64,000 nucleotides of DNA from the NCBI GenBank assembly GCA_002104905.1, contig MCFE01000315.1, positions 33,259 to 97,258 of the forward strand, in the 5' to 3' direction. The position numbers were made by a program, and so were the translations under genes. The notes below the pieces were generated by a model. It searched no databases. It saw only the letters and a program-made list of their open reading frames with translations, and was not told the origin of the DNA. Below, piece after piece: positions 10,502 to 20,814 of the stretch. Within the stretch, counting starts at the first letter, position 1, and each line of letters opens with the position of its first letter. The DNA comes from Basidiobolus meristosporus CBS 931.73. Lineage: Eukaryota; Basidiobolomycota; Basidiobolomycetes; Basidiobolales; Basidiobolaceae.

Positions 10502-11751
10502 TCATCTTCTCCTGGGTTTTTTTCTCACAGAAATTACTACTGAAGCATTTGGTAGTGACTCACTTTGCACACCTATACTACTTCCTGGCTGACTATCATC
10601 TTGGCTACTTGTGTATTTGTAGTCAGTATTTTGCCTCCTAGTTGATGAGTGCAATGCTGCAGCTTGGCCGCGCCGAATCGCTCCAACTGAACCAACTGAA
10701 CTGGCCTGTAGTGCCACGCGCTGATGCGTTCTTTTACTTGCCAAGGGCTCCGGTGGTTGAGGCACTTCATGTTGGTCATCATCAGTCAGTTCACCAGAAG
10801 TAACTCGCTGATGGTCAGGCGAGACGGCACGCGCAGGCGCGCCTTGACGCGTTGAGATGGCCCTTGGCTGAGTTTGATGTGATGCCGCATGTTGACGCGA
10901 CTCGGTCCGCTCCAATGGACTTGTGTCTAAATGACCAGTTTGGTGAGTTCTTGTAGTTTTGCTCTGAAGCGCGTGCGTTGACCCAACGCGGGTTGACTCA
11001 ATGCACGTTGACTTGACGTGGGGCGTTCTGGTAAAGGGTGTTGGCGTACTCTGGACTGATGTGCGCCGGCGCGCTGTGGTTGCAAGAGATGGTAGGGAAT
11101 CCAGCAAGGCGTGCTGGCGCAATCTGGACGATGTTGCTTGCGGTCTGTATTCTTCCTCCTGAGGCTCACCATCTGATTCCTCAAGGTATTCACTTACCCT
11201 CTGTCTGATACTTTGGAGCTGTTGCCTGGATGAGTCCTGTGTATATTGCTCTCAGAAGCCACTTAGCTCTACTAATATATCACGTAGTACATTAGTCATT
11301 TGAGGCAAAATTTCTTTGGTTCCCAAAGTTGAGGCACAAACGGCCGCATCCGGCCCGTACTGTGCAAATTGCGCGCAAAATTGTTCCCGCGCGGCTTCTT
11401 TGTCAAATCCCTCACTCTCAGCTCATTCTTGATTTCAATACTTGTCTTGTTATATATCTTTTTACATACATTGGCTGGCATCTTTATGTAGAACTCATGC
11501 CACAGCTTTCTACTCAAATTCTTCCATCTTTGTCAACTCTCTGAGGTATCTAGTTCTGCTAGATTAATCAGTAGTGCCCAAATATCTGTATGAAGGCTCA
11601 TCATAGACACTTGTGCCATACTAAAATCATTTGGCGAGAAATCAAACGGATCTGACATCGACTTTTCTGGTCCGGACCACGCTTGTGAGCTGGGGGATGG
11701 GTTTTGTCTGGGTTGTACTAAAGATGAGTTGAGGCTTGGTATGGGGACCAT
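10502..11751 (-). pseudogene. Ha accessory protein (second ORF), unknown function
   Basis: Read on the minus strand from ATG 11751, the protein would be about 415 residues. The N-terminal third is helical (FSMAQVSMMSLHTDIWALLI, then LWHEFYIKMPANVCKKIYNK). The middle has LVELSGF and a charged RQRVSEYLEESDGE segment. The rest is Ser/Thr/Pro/Gln-rich and ends in a basic RKKPRRR, a likely nuclear localisation signal also present in Hc and, as RKKPRSR, in Hd. Breaks are a TGA at 11533-11535, one frameshift near 11435 and a stop near 11253. It is too dissimilar to be called a Myb/SANT protein, although a helper role like that of Harbinger second proteins is plausible. CpG density is far higher than in sister copies. 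Confidence 0.65.
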
Positions 11752-12110
11752 AGCAACAGATTTGGATACTTATACAGCAGTATATTGGCATCAACCTGGT
11801 CTTATATGAAATATATATGAAAACTAAAGTGATTGTTGAATTTTCCATACATTATGCATGATGCATCTTGGATTGTGTTGACACGGATCAGATCACATCA
11901 ATCGCAGATTTCCTATTTGATTATAGACCTAGGATTAAACCATCAATAAAAGTACCAAGGCATTGTTTGCGGATGATTTTTGCGACATAATGATGGGATA
12001 CATGGCAATTGATGGAGATTTAACCAAAATGTGTTAAAAATCAGATAAATAACGCAGATCACGCCGAATCGATTCAAACCACCTCCATACAATCATCCAT
12101 CAATTTTAAT
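11752..12110. promoter_or_regulatory. Ha central region between divergent genes
   Basis: Both genes start away from this 359-bp AT-rich stretch, so it probably holds two promoters. The same block is kept in Hb (about 14367-14724) and Hd (about 45479-45836). TATATATG-type motifs near 11810 could serve the accessory gene. Confidence 0.5.
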
Positions 12111-12995
12111 ATGACTTACTCATCTGAATGGTCTTTTCTCATCAATACCATCACTACCACTGGATTTCCTTTTGACACACTGGAGGAGATCTATACCAAG
12201 TACTGTGGACCATCAACCCCAATCTACTCAAGGAGATCCCTTGTTAAGCTTCTCTGCTATTACAAGAACTATTGCCCCACAAGGTTTCATCCCACCATCC
12301 ATGGCAACAAAAGTCCTAGAAGCTTTCATTCCCAGCTGACAGCAATGGAGAACCACCTTGTAGAGGGTATGATTGACTTAGAGCAAGCTTGGAATACTAG
12401 GTTCAGAAGCTCCAATAGACTTCCATATCCTAGAGTGTTCAGCAACAGGTTCTATATAAGGAGTATTTTGGATACCTTCCCAGTGAGGATTAACAGACCT
12501 TCTAGAGGGCAGAGGCACTTTTATTCTGGCAAGTACAAGGCACACTGTGTGAAGTTTCAAGCACTGTCTGACATTGAGGGTAACATCATCTGGTTTAGTG
12601 GGCCATTTGCTGGAAGTATGCATGACAAAGCACTCTGGGTAGAGAATCATCCTGAATTCAGTAGAGGGGAGAAATGTATGGCAGACTTAGCCCATACAGG
12701 AGAGGATTGTCAGAGATTAGGATGTATTACAGCTTATAGGAAGCCAAGGAATGGTGTGCTTAGCAGGAAGCAGAAGCTCTACAATGAGATATTTAATCAT
12801 TTCAGAGTAAGGGTAGAGCACACATTTGGATATCTGAAGAGATTCAGCATATTGGCAGGTTAATACAGAGGAAAGTCATATATAGGAGAAAACAGCAGAA
12901 TAGGTAAAATAGTTAAGATACTTATTAATGCACAGTATGTTCATACAAGAAGACATCCACTGAGAGAAATGTGTCTGGAGCATTATGAAGAGTAA
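12111..12995 (+). pseudogene. Ha transposase, PIF/Harbinger-like DDE, one premature stop
   Basis: The 294-codon frame starts at ATG 12111 and is open except for TAA at 12861-12863, where Hd has AAA (Lys). Putative catalytic residues are Asp in ILDTFPVRI (about residue 121), Asp in GSMHDKALW (about 173) and Glu in RVEHTFGYLKR (about 238), the usual order for DDE_4-type PIF/Harbinger enzymes. FSGPFAGSMHDKALW matches the family's G-S-x-HD box. The C-terminal 45 codons after the stop stay in frame. Copies are Hb 14366-13480, Hd 45478-44597 and a partial one in Hc. A single change separates it from an open frame, so inactivation looks recent or was complemented by other copies. Confidence 0.8.
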
Positions 12996-13059
12996 ATAAA
13001 GCAAGGAAAGCACTATTCTGAGCAACACAAGTAAGATTGAGTAAAATTACCAGTAACTG

Positions 13060-13177
13060 TATCATACCACTGGCATCATGGTAGAAATTATAGTGCCAGA
13101 TAGTGCCGTAGGGTGCCAGATTGATCAGGCACTATAAACAGGCTGGCACTATGTGGCACTATCCAACGGAACAAGTC
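13060..13177. repeat. Ha right subterminal region with AGTGCCA heptamers
   Basis: AGTGCCA or TGGCACT and close variants occur about seven times in the last 100 bases before the terminal repeat. The foldback MITEs carry this type of end on both sides, so they look like duplications of this end. Confidence 0.7.
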
Positions 13178-13479
13178 TAATAAGCCCATTAGTGAGCAGA
13201 ATGTCAGAACACTGCTGTAGAAGTGAGAAACACTGCCTATAGTATATTTTAAGCCTAAAATTGAGGATATTAGTGAAAGTTTTATCTTCTATTGGTATAT
13301 CAAACTCCCAATAAACTATTTTGGTTTTAGCATACTGGAAGCTGTTGGATATTGCTGATTAGCCTCCACATTGTAGAACAAGCCCCAAACAAATCATAAT
13401 ACAACACAACAGATTTGGTTACTGGTAATTTTACTCAATCTTACTTATGTTGTTCAGAGTAATGATTTCCTTGCTTTAT

Positions 13480-14366
13480 TTATTCTTCATAATGCTCAAG
13501 ACACATTTCTCTCAGTGGATGTCTTCTTGTACAAATGCACTGTGCATCGATAAGTATCTTAACTATTTTACCTATTCTGCTGTTTTAGCCTATATATGAC
13601 TTTCCTCTGTATTAACCTGCCAATATGCTGAGTCTTGTTAGATATCCAATTTGTATGCTGTACCCTCACTCTTATATGATTAAATATCTGATTGTAGAGC
13701 TTCTGCCTACTGCTAAGCACACCATTCCTTGGCTTCCTATAAGATATAATACATCTTGATCTCTGACAATCCTCTCCTATATAAGCCAAGTCTGCCATAC
13801 ATTTCTCCCTTCCACCAAACTCTGGATGATTCTCTACCCAGAGTGCTTTGACATGCCTATTTCCAGCAAATGGCCCACTAATCCAGATGATGTTACCCTC
13901 AATGTCAGACAGTGCCTGAAACTTCACACAATGTGCCTTGTACTTGCAGAATAAAGGTGCCTCTGCCCTCTAGATGGTCAGTCAATCCTGACTGGGAAGG
14001 TATCCAAAATACTCCTTATATGGAACTTGTTGCTGAACACTCTGGGATATAGATGTCTATTGCAGCTTCTGAACCTAGTACTCCAAGCTTGTGCCTAGTC
14101 ATTCATACCCTCTGCAAGGTGATTCTCCATTGCTTTCAGCTGGGAATGAAAGCTTCTAGGACTTTTGTTACCATGGATGGTGGGATGAAACCTTATGGGG
14201 CAATAGTTTATGTAATAGTAGACAAGCTTAACAAGGGATCTCTCAGAGTAGATTGGGGTGGATGGTCCACAGTGTCTTGATATAGATCTCCACTAACGCA
14301 TCCAGATGAAATCCAGTGGTAGTGATGGGATTGATGAGAAAAGACCATTCAGATGAGTAGGTCATA
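13480..14366 (-). pseudogene. Hb transposase remnant
   Basis: Collinear with the Ha transposase from a MTYSSEWSFLIN start near 14366 to a GAATAA end at 13480. The longest open part (13927-13568) keeps ISGPFAGNRHVKALWVENH; the second catalytic Asp position reads Val, so it is inactive. Several stops and frameshifts are present. Confidence 0.8.
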
Positions 14367-14724
14367 TTAAAATTGATAGATGACTGGGCTGAGGTGATTG
14401 GATTCAACTTGGCACAATCTGCTTTATTTTTCTGATTTTACATGCATCATGATTAAATCTCCATCAATTGCCAGGTATCCCATCATTATGTTGTAAAAGT
14501 CATCCTCAAGCAATGACTTGGTATTTATATTGATGCTTTACTCACAAGTCTATAATCAAATAGGAAATTAGCAATTGTTGTGATCTGGTCCATGTCAATG
14601 CAATCCAAGATGCATCATGCTTAATATATGGAAAATTCAACAATCACATTAGTTTTCATATAAATATCATATAAAACCAGGTTGATGCCAAGACACTACT
14701 GTATAAGTATCCAAATCTGTTGCT

Positions 14725-15925
14725 ATGGTCCCTATGCCAAGTCTCAACTCATCTTAAGTACAACCCAGACAAAATTCATCCCCCAGCTCACAAGCATAGT
14801 CTGGACCAGAAAAGCTGATGTTGGATACATACAAGTTCTTGCCAAATAGTTTCAACATTGTCCAAGTGTCTATGATGAGCCTTCATGCAGATATTTGGGC
14901 ACTACTCATGAATCTAGCAGAACTAGATACCTCAGAGAGTTTACAAAGATGGCAGAACCTGAGTAGAAAGCAGTGGCATGAGTTCTACATCAAGATTCCA
15001 GCAAATGTATGTAAGAAGATATATAAAAAGACAAGTATAGAAATCAAAATTGAGCTGAGAGAGAAGGGACTTGATGAGGAAGCTGCGCAGGAACAATTTG
15101 GCACGTGGTTTGTTCAGTATTGGCCAGACGCATCTGCTTGTGCCTCAACTTTAGGAACCAAAGTGGTTTTGAATGATTTTTGCCTCAAGTGACTAATATA
15201 CTATGTGATATATTAGCAGGGATAAGTGGATTCCAGTAGCAATATACACAGGACTCATCCAGGCAACAGTTCCAAAGTATCAGACACAGGGTAAGTAAAT
15301 ACCTTGAGGAGTCAGAAGGCAAGCTTCAAGAAGAAGAATACAGACTGCAAGCAACAGCATTGAGATTGTGCCAGTACACCTTGCTGGATTCCTTACCATT
15401 CCTTGCAACTTTGGCATGCCAGTACACATTAGTTCAAGCTCTGCCAACACCCGTCACAAGAGTGTCCTGCATTGAGTCAATGCATGTTGGGTCAACCTGC
15501 ACACTTTGGAGCAATACCACCAGAACTTGCCAAGCTGCTCATTGAGACACAAGTTCATTGGAGCAGGCTGAGTTGTGTCAACAAGCAGCATCATATCAAA
15601 CTCAGCCAAGGGCCATGCAAGCTCATCAAGTTGTGTCTGCACATGCCGTGACACCTGACCATCAACAAGTTTCTTGTGGTGAACTGACTGATGATGACCC
15701 ACATGAAGTGCCTCCACTACCAGAGCCTTTAGCAAGTAAAAGAACATGTCAGCACATAGCACAGCCAGCCAGCTCAGTTGCATCATCCAGAGCAACTCAG
15801 CACAGCCAAGCTGCAGCATTGCACTCATCAACTAGGAGGCAAAATACTGACTACAAATACACAAGTAGTCCAGAGGATAGTCAACAAGATAGTAGTTTTG
15901 GTATGCAAAGTGAATCACTACCAAA
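14725..15925 (+). pseudogene. Hb accessory gene remnant, 3' truncated
   Basis: Starts at the ATG equivalent to Ha 11751 and keeps VSMMSLHADIWALLMNLAEL, KQWHEFYIKIPANVCKKIYK and the Ser/Pro-rich tail (SSTRRQNTDYKYTSS), then is cut by Gypsy-A before the basic C-terminus. Most differences from Ha are losses of CpG. The frame is broken in several places. Confidence 0.7.
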
Positions 15926-16830
15926 ATCAAGAATGGAAGAATGCTAAGCAACAAATCCTGGTCCAGCAGCAGCAGTTACTCCAGATCCTTAGCCAGCAGC
16001 AAAAAGGAATGACAACCATGGCCCAAAGCCCACAAAACCCTGTCAAGAGCCACTTTGGTGTAAAGGTCAACCAGTACCATGGCAGAGTCCATGAAAACCT
16101 GGGAACTTGGCTCTTCCAGATGGAAGAAGCTTTCAAGGATAAAGGAATTGCTCCTGAAAGCAAGTTGCATTATGCAGCCTCTTACCTGGCAGACGCAGCT
16201 TTGCAGTGGTACCACAACAAGATCAGGTCAGCCACTATGATGGGATGCTCTACAATCTCTACCTGGGATCAGTTTGTGTTAGAAATTCAGGATGCTTTTG
16301 AACCTCCACACCAGCAGACACTACTAAGAAGGAAGTTAAAGACACTCAGACAGAAAGGAATGGCTCAAGAATACATCTCTAAGTACAGATGTCTACTTGG
16401 ACAAATTGAAAGAATGGACCCTCTGGATCAAGCTGAATACTTTATTGATGGGTTGAAAGAAAGAACTTGTAAGGAAGTGAATTATTGAAGACCTCAGACT
16501 ATTGAAGAAGCCATCAAGATTGCCATTGACTATGACTCAGCTATGCTTGGAGTTGGGAAGCCCATAATGACTTATCAGAGAGGCTACAACCACTATGAAA
16601 GAAGACAATCAGAAGCAGTGCCATGGAAATAGACACTATGCAGAAGAATCCTACCTCAGATGAATGTAAGGATAAAGGACTTTGCCTCAATTGCCACCAA
16701 CAAGGACATATTGCAAAGTACTGCCGTCAGAGAAGAAATGGACACCAGCCATCAAGAACCTTTAGCCGTATTGAGACCACAGAGCATAGTAACATGGAGG
16801 ATGAGCTTGAGAAGACTCAGAACTCACCTT
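15926..16830 (+). pseudogene. Gypsy-A gag
   Basis: Capsid-like protein with Gln-rich start, LGTWLFQMEEAFKDKGI, LADAALQWYHNKI and RTCKEVNY, then a zinc knuckle CLNCHQQGHIAKYC (CX2CX4HX4C) at about 16681-16722. Breaks are a TGA at 16486-16488 shared with the two sister copies, a one-base deletion near 16621 and another near 16810. Gag binds the RNA genome and forms the particle; this copy cannot do so as read. Confidence 0.8.
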
Positions 16831-16834
16831 TCAC

Positions 16835-18735
16835 ATGACAGAAGCATACCTATTCCAAATGAGCTCAAACTCAGGAAAGCTATTATACTTGAATGGAGTA
16901 ATCAATGGAGTACCTGCCAAGATCATGATTGACTCAGGAGCATCACATGAGTGCATGTCATTGCAATTTGCTCTGAAAGCTGGAATCAACTTGGAACCTA
17001 CCAAGTCAACTTCAGTCTCAACAGCTGATGGGAACTCTCACATAATCAACCGCATTACTCAGCCAGTAAGGATGAAGATCAATGACTATGAAGAAGATCC
17101 ACAGGCTTATATATTTGGGAACTGCAAGTTTGACTTTGTACTTGGGAAAACCTGGCTATTTTGTTGTAATCCTTCAATCAAATGGAGAACCCATGCTACT
17201 CAGATCCAGAAGGACAATATGACCTATGAGCTATTACCTGCCAGACTGGATTTCAACTTGGTCAATTCCAGTATGTGTGAGACAAGTGCACTTAGCAAGA
17301 CCCAGTTCTGTAGAGCACTTAGAAAAGGTACCCACATGTTCCTCATGGCAGTGTTACAGGAGGATCCCTCTTCCCCAGCACCCCAGCAGGTCCAGATTCT
17401 CTTTAAGAAATATTCAGACATGTTTCCAGATGAGCTTGTAAGCTTACCACCAGTCAGAGACATGTATTGTGCCATTGACACAGAAGATAGCCCTACAGTG
17501 AGCAAGACACCTTACAGAATGAGTCCATTGGAATTGGAGTAAATGAAGAGACAAATTGATCAGCTATTGGAGCAAGGATATAGCAGACCCAGCAAGTCAC
17601 CCTGGGGATTACCAGTACTTTTTGTGAAGAAAAAGGATGGAGCACTTAGGATATGCATTGACTACAGAGCCCTCAACTGAGTCACCATCAAGAATAAGTA
17701 CCCCATACCTTGGATTGATGAGCTTTTGAACCAACGTAATGGAGCCACCATATTTAGCAAGATTGACCTCATGTCAGGATACAACCAGATTAGGGTGAAG
17801 GCAGAAGACATCCCTAAGACAGCATTCAGGACCAGATATGGACATCACAAGTACTTAGTCATGAGTTTTGACCTCACCAATGCCTCTGCAAGTTTCATGA
17901 CCCTGATGCAGACTGTCTTCCAGGAGTACTTAGAAAAGTTTGTCATAATCTACCTAGATGATATACTGATATACAGCAAGACAGAAGAGGATCACTTGGT
18001 GCACATTGAAAAGGTCTTGAAGAAGCTAAGAGAGAACAAGCTTTATGGCAAGCTACCCAAGTGTGAAATCTTCAAGGAACACATTGAATATCTGGGACAC
18101 ATACTGACTAGCACAGGAGTAACCTTAGACCCTAAGAAGGTAGAAGTAATCAAGAATCTGAAGCAGCCCCATGGCATATCAGAACTCAGATCATTCCTTG
18201 GAATGGTTTCCTGTTATTGGAGATTTCTCAGGTCTTTGCAAGTATTGCAGCCCCTCTAACTGATATCCTCAAAAAAGACAACACCTATAAGTGGGACATA
18301 GCTTGTGAGACTGCCTTTCAGATGCTCAAAAATGAACTTGCTTAATTACCAAGCTTAAGTGCACCAGACTTCAGAAGAGAGTTCACTCTGTGCACAGATG
18401 CTTCAGGTTATGCAATTGGTGGAATGTTGAGCCAAGAACACAAGGGAGAGGACTACCCTGTTGCCTTTGAATCCAAAAAACTGAACTCAGCAGAACAAAA
18501 CTATCCAGTCCATGAGAGGGAGATGCTTGCTATAACACACTGTTTGAATACATGGAGATGATATATTGAAGGAGTGAAATGCACTGTGAAGACTGATCAT
18601 GCCTCCCTCAAGTATGTATTTACTCAGAAGGTACTCTCTAGAAGAATGAAAAGATGGAGTGAATACATTCAGCAATTTGACTTAGAGATTGTCTACTGCC
18701 CTGGAAAAAACAACACAGATGCTGATGCTGAAGCT
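16835..18735 (+). pseudogene. Gypsy-A pol: protease, RT, RNase H
   Basis: The protease has IMIDSGASHECM near 16925 and is followed by a TAA at 17540-17542, just before the RT. The RT has [34 protein letters not shown] and the catalytic YLDD box (IIYLDDILIYSK near 17950). RNase H begins near 18270 after a frameshift, with TLCTDASGYAIGG, and continues to IQQFDLEIVYCPGKNN near 18705. Integrase is absent. Other stops at about 17680, 18345 and 18560 also inactivate it. The TAA at 17540 is shared with Gypsy-C but not with Gypsy-1. Confidence 0.85.
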
Positions 18736-18827
18736 TGCAAGACTTGCTGATAATACTGAACCATCAAGGTATTGGTATTGCAAGAAAAGAGATTCAGCAG
18801 AACCCTTTCAACTTTAGCAGGGGAGAA

Positions 18828-19196
18828 TGTTGTGATCTGCTGCTTGAATGTTTAGGTTAGATCAGTTTTTAGTCAAATCAGTTAGCTATTTGTTTAGATT
18901 ATCAGTATATCAGTATTATTTATCAAATCAGTAACATTAGTCAGCAAATGTATTAGCATATCCTTATCAGACAGAAATAGACATATTAAGTAGGATCTTA
19001 TTGGGTGATGATGATGCAATTAAATGAGTCATCAGCCACAGCCTACATTAGGATATACAATCAGTCAGCAATTGATCTGGCAAAATGTATATAAGGAGCT
19101 GCTGGAATCTCAATAGAGATCAGTTCATATTTTAGTGAATTCAACACTTGCTAAACTCCCTATTCCTCTACAACTCTTATACCAAGAGTTGTAACA
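18828..19196 (+). repeat. Gypsy-A 3' LTR
   Basis: TGTTGTGATC...GTTGTAACA, 369 bp, preceded by the purine tract GCAGGGGAGAA. It contains TATATAAGGAGC near 19090, a likely TATA box. It aligns along its length with the LTRs at 27312, 28903, 33194 and (inverted) 40919. Confidence 0.9.
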
Positions 19197-19200
19197 CACC

Positions 19201-19880
19201 ATGGGTATGCTAAGAAAGTATCTTAAGAATAGCAGCAACTATCACAGGCAGAAGAACAAGGGTGCCATAGCAAAAACCAGCAGCTTCCTCAAGAGCCTGT
19301 TACAAGCGGGGCCAAAAGCTCCAGACAAGTGTCAAAGAGACGTCAGGCAGCCCAAAGAGTGCCAATTAGGGACAAGCAGGCTGACATGGATGCACCAGCA
19401 CAACATTTATCAAGGAAAAAGCATGGTATCACTCAAGAAGCACTCAGTCAAAGTAGCAGTGAAGGACCTGGCAGTGATAAAAACCAGCCGCTTATACAGA
19501 AGCCTGTTACAACTACAGTTGAGAGCTCAAAACAGTTGGAAAAGGGAAAAATGTCTACCTAAGCCTGAGACAGGGAGGCATGCAAAAAAGACTACAGTTC
19601 ATACCAATCAAAGCTGTAAGCCCTGAACAGAGTGAATCCCATCATAGCCAAGAGGAAGTATCAACAAGAAAACAGCTGTTTTCACAAGAGTTGGAAGTGT
19701 AGCCAGTTTAGCAACACTCCAGCAAGGTAGATGAGTTTGCTGAAAAAGGCAATTTGTCTACTGCAGCCTCCATATCCTTTATTGTTGACAGAGTTGAGGT
19801 CCATCTGACAGACAAGGCTACAATGTCAATAGCTCACAAGACTATCACAATGCCTACAGTAGAGATTTGGAAAACTAATA
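19201..19880 (+). pseudogene. P2 second-gene fragment
   Basis: Matches P1 from about 5176 on: GMLRKYLKNSSNYHRQKNKG, then KKHGITQEALSQSSSEGPGS. P1 has two copies of the repeat unit and P2 has one. The frame shifts near 19320 and 19560. Function unknown, as for the P1 copy. Confidence 0.6.
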
Positions 19881-20613
19881 GACTTGTTCCGTCAGATAGT
19901 GCCGTGGTGAGCTGCAAGTGCCAAATGATACCATAGTGTGCCAGGGAGGCCAAGTGAACCTATACATGGCCACAGAGTATGAAACATAGCTCTGCATCTT
20001 TGTCCAAAGCAGCCCCTGTGTCTCACCTATGATGCTGGAAAAAATCCAGTTTTTGACCTTTTTTTGTGGGCCAATGTTGTGCAGGATGAATAAGAGCACT
20101 AAAGGATTGAAGATATGCATCTGGTACCCAATACCCATGGCACTCTAAAACTAACTTCTCTGGCTTGTCACATGTCAAAAAAATGCATGGCACTATCTTG
20201 GTCCACTGGTACTATCTGGCACTATATTTATTTATTAGCCCTAGAGTAAGATCTAATCAAAGCGCTTATAGTGCCAGATAGTACCAGTGGACCAAGATAG
20301 TGCCATGCATTTTTTTGACATGTGACAAGCCAAAGAAGTTAGTTTTATAGTGCCATGGGTATTGGATACCTGATGCATGTCTTCATACATTTTGTGCTCT
20401 TACACATCCTGCACAACATTAGCCCACAAAAAAAACGTCAAAAAATGGATTTTTTCCAACAAAATGAATGATACACAGGGGTGGCTTTGTATAAAAATGC
20501 AGAGCTATGTTTCACACTCTGTGGCCAATTATAGATTCACTTGGCCTCCCTGGCACACTATGGCATCATTTGGCACTCATGGTTCAATGTGGCACTATCC
20601 AATAGAACAAGTC
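19881..20613. mobile_element. Foldback MITE M3 (733 bp)
   Basis: Starts GACTTGTTCC and ends ATAGAACAAGTC, flanked by perfect TAATA duplications (19876-19880 and 20614-20618). The homologous uninterrupted site in P1 near 6014-6024 has a single TTAGTAGG-type sequence, which confirms the 5-bp duplication. Both arms are about 360 bp. Confidence 0.95.
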
Positions 20614-20618
20614 TAATA

Positions 20619-20814
20619 GGCACACCAACAGGTTACAGCACTTCCTCAAGAGGAGTGCCCAAGAGAATGCCCAGGAATATTGCAAGGATTTATAGCAAAG
20701 ACTGGCAGATAAGGTGCTAGACCATGCAGTGCCAGCTGAAGACCAGAATATGTGGGAACCAGTGAATGACCAGCCTAACCCTAAATTCCCAATTGCCTAC
20801 TTGACTGCAAGCTT
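20619..20814 (+). pseudogene. P2 second-gene 3' part
   Basis: Continues the second gene after M3: LQHFLKRSAQ-like start and LAEDQN-type motif as in P1 6030-6170, with stops. It ends where the inverted piece begins near 20815. Confidence 0.5.

Larger units (their letters stand above)
9759..13177 (+). mobile_element. Ha: PIF/Harbinger-like DNA transposon, near-complete
   Basis: This 3.4-kb element starts GACTTGTTCC and ends GGAACAAGTC, a perfect 10-bp terminal inverted repeat. It is flanked by a perfect 5-bp duplication TAATA (9754-9758 and 13178-13182). The sister LTR at about 25300 shows the empty site. It contains a DDE transposase gene (12111-12995, plus) and an accessory gene (11751-10502, minus) pointing away from each other, a layout common in PIF/Harbinger elements. 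Each gene carries a few disabling changes. It is the best template for the family. Confidence 0.85.
8772..13408 (+). repeat. Gypsy-X 3' LTR, split by H element Ha
   Basis: The LTR begins TGTGGTAATGAAAAG just after a purine-rich AGGGGAGGC tract and appears to end at ATACAACACA (13408). Without Ha (9759-13177) and one duplicated pentamer it is about 1.2 kb. The second copy at about 24447-25530 is uninterrupted and gives the empty site (AGATAAGCC near 25300). The 3' edge is approximate because Hb follows directly. Confidence 0.75.
13409..15925 (-). mobile_element. Hb: inverted, end-truncated H copy
   Basis: The order is opposite to Ha: transposase remnant (13480-14366, minus), central region, then accessory remnant (14725-15925, plus). 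Both terminal repeats are missing. The left side abuts the Gypsy-X LTR and the right side is cut at the start of Gypsy-A gag. Confidence 0.8.
15926..19196 (+). mobile_element. Gypsy-A: 5'-truncated Ty3/gypsy element
   Basis: The element lacks its 5' LTR and starts inside gag. It runs through gag, protease, RT and RNase H; the integrase is deleted from about 18735, where the sequence jumps to the pol tail and the 3' LTR (18828-19196). It belongs to the same family as Gypsy-1 and Gypsy-C. Confidence 0.85.

Noticed and set aside
13568-13927. Hb transposase fragment as a separate gene
   Set aside because: Collinear with the C-terminal part of the Ha transposase, with stops on both sides and a changed catalytic position.
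17540-17542. Shared TAA at the protease-RT junction as programmed recoding
   Set aside because: Gypsy-1 has a sense codon there and both copies with TAA carry many other stops, so shared ancestry of a broken copy is simpler.
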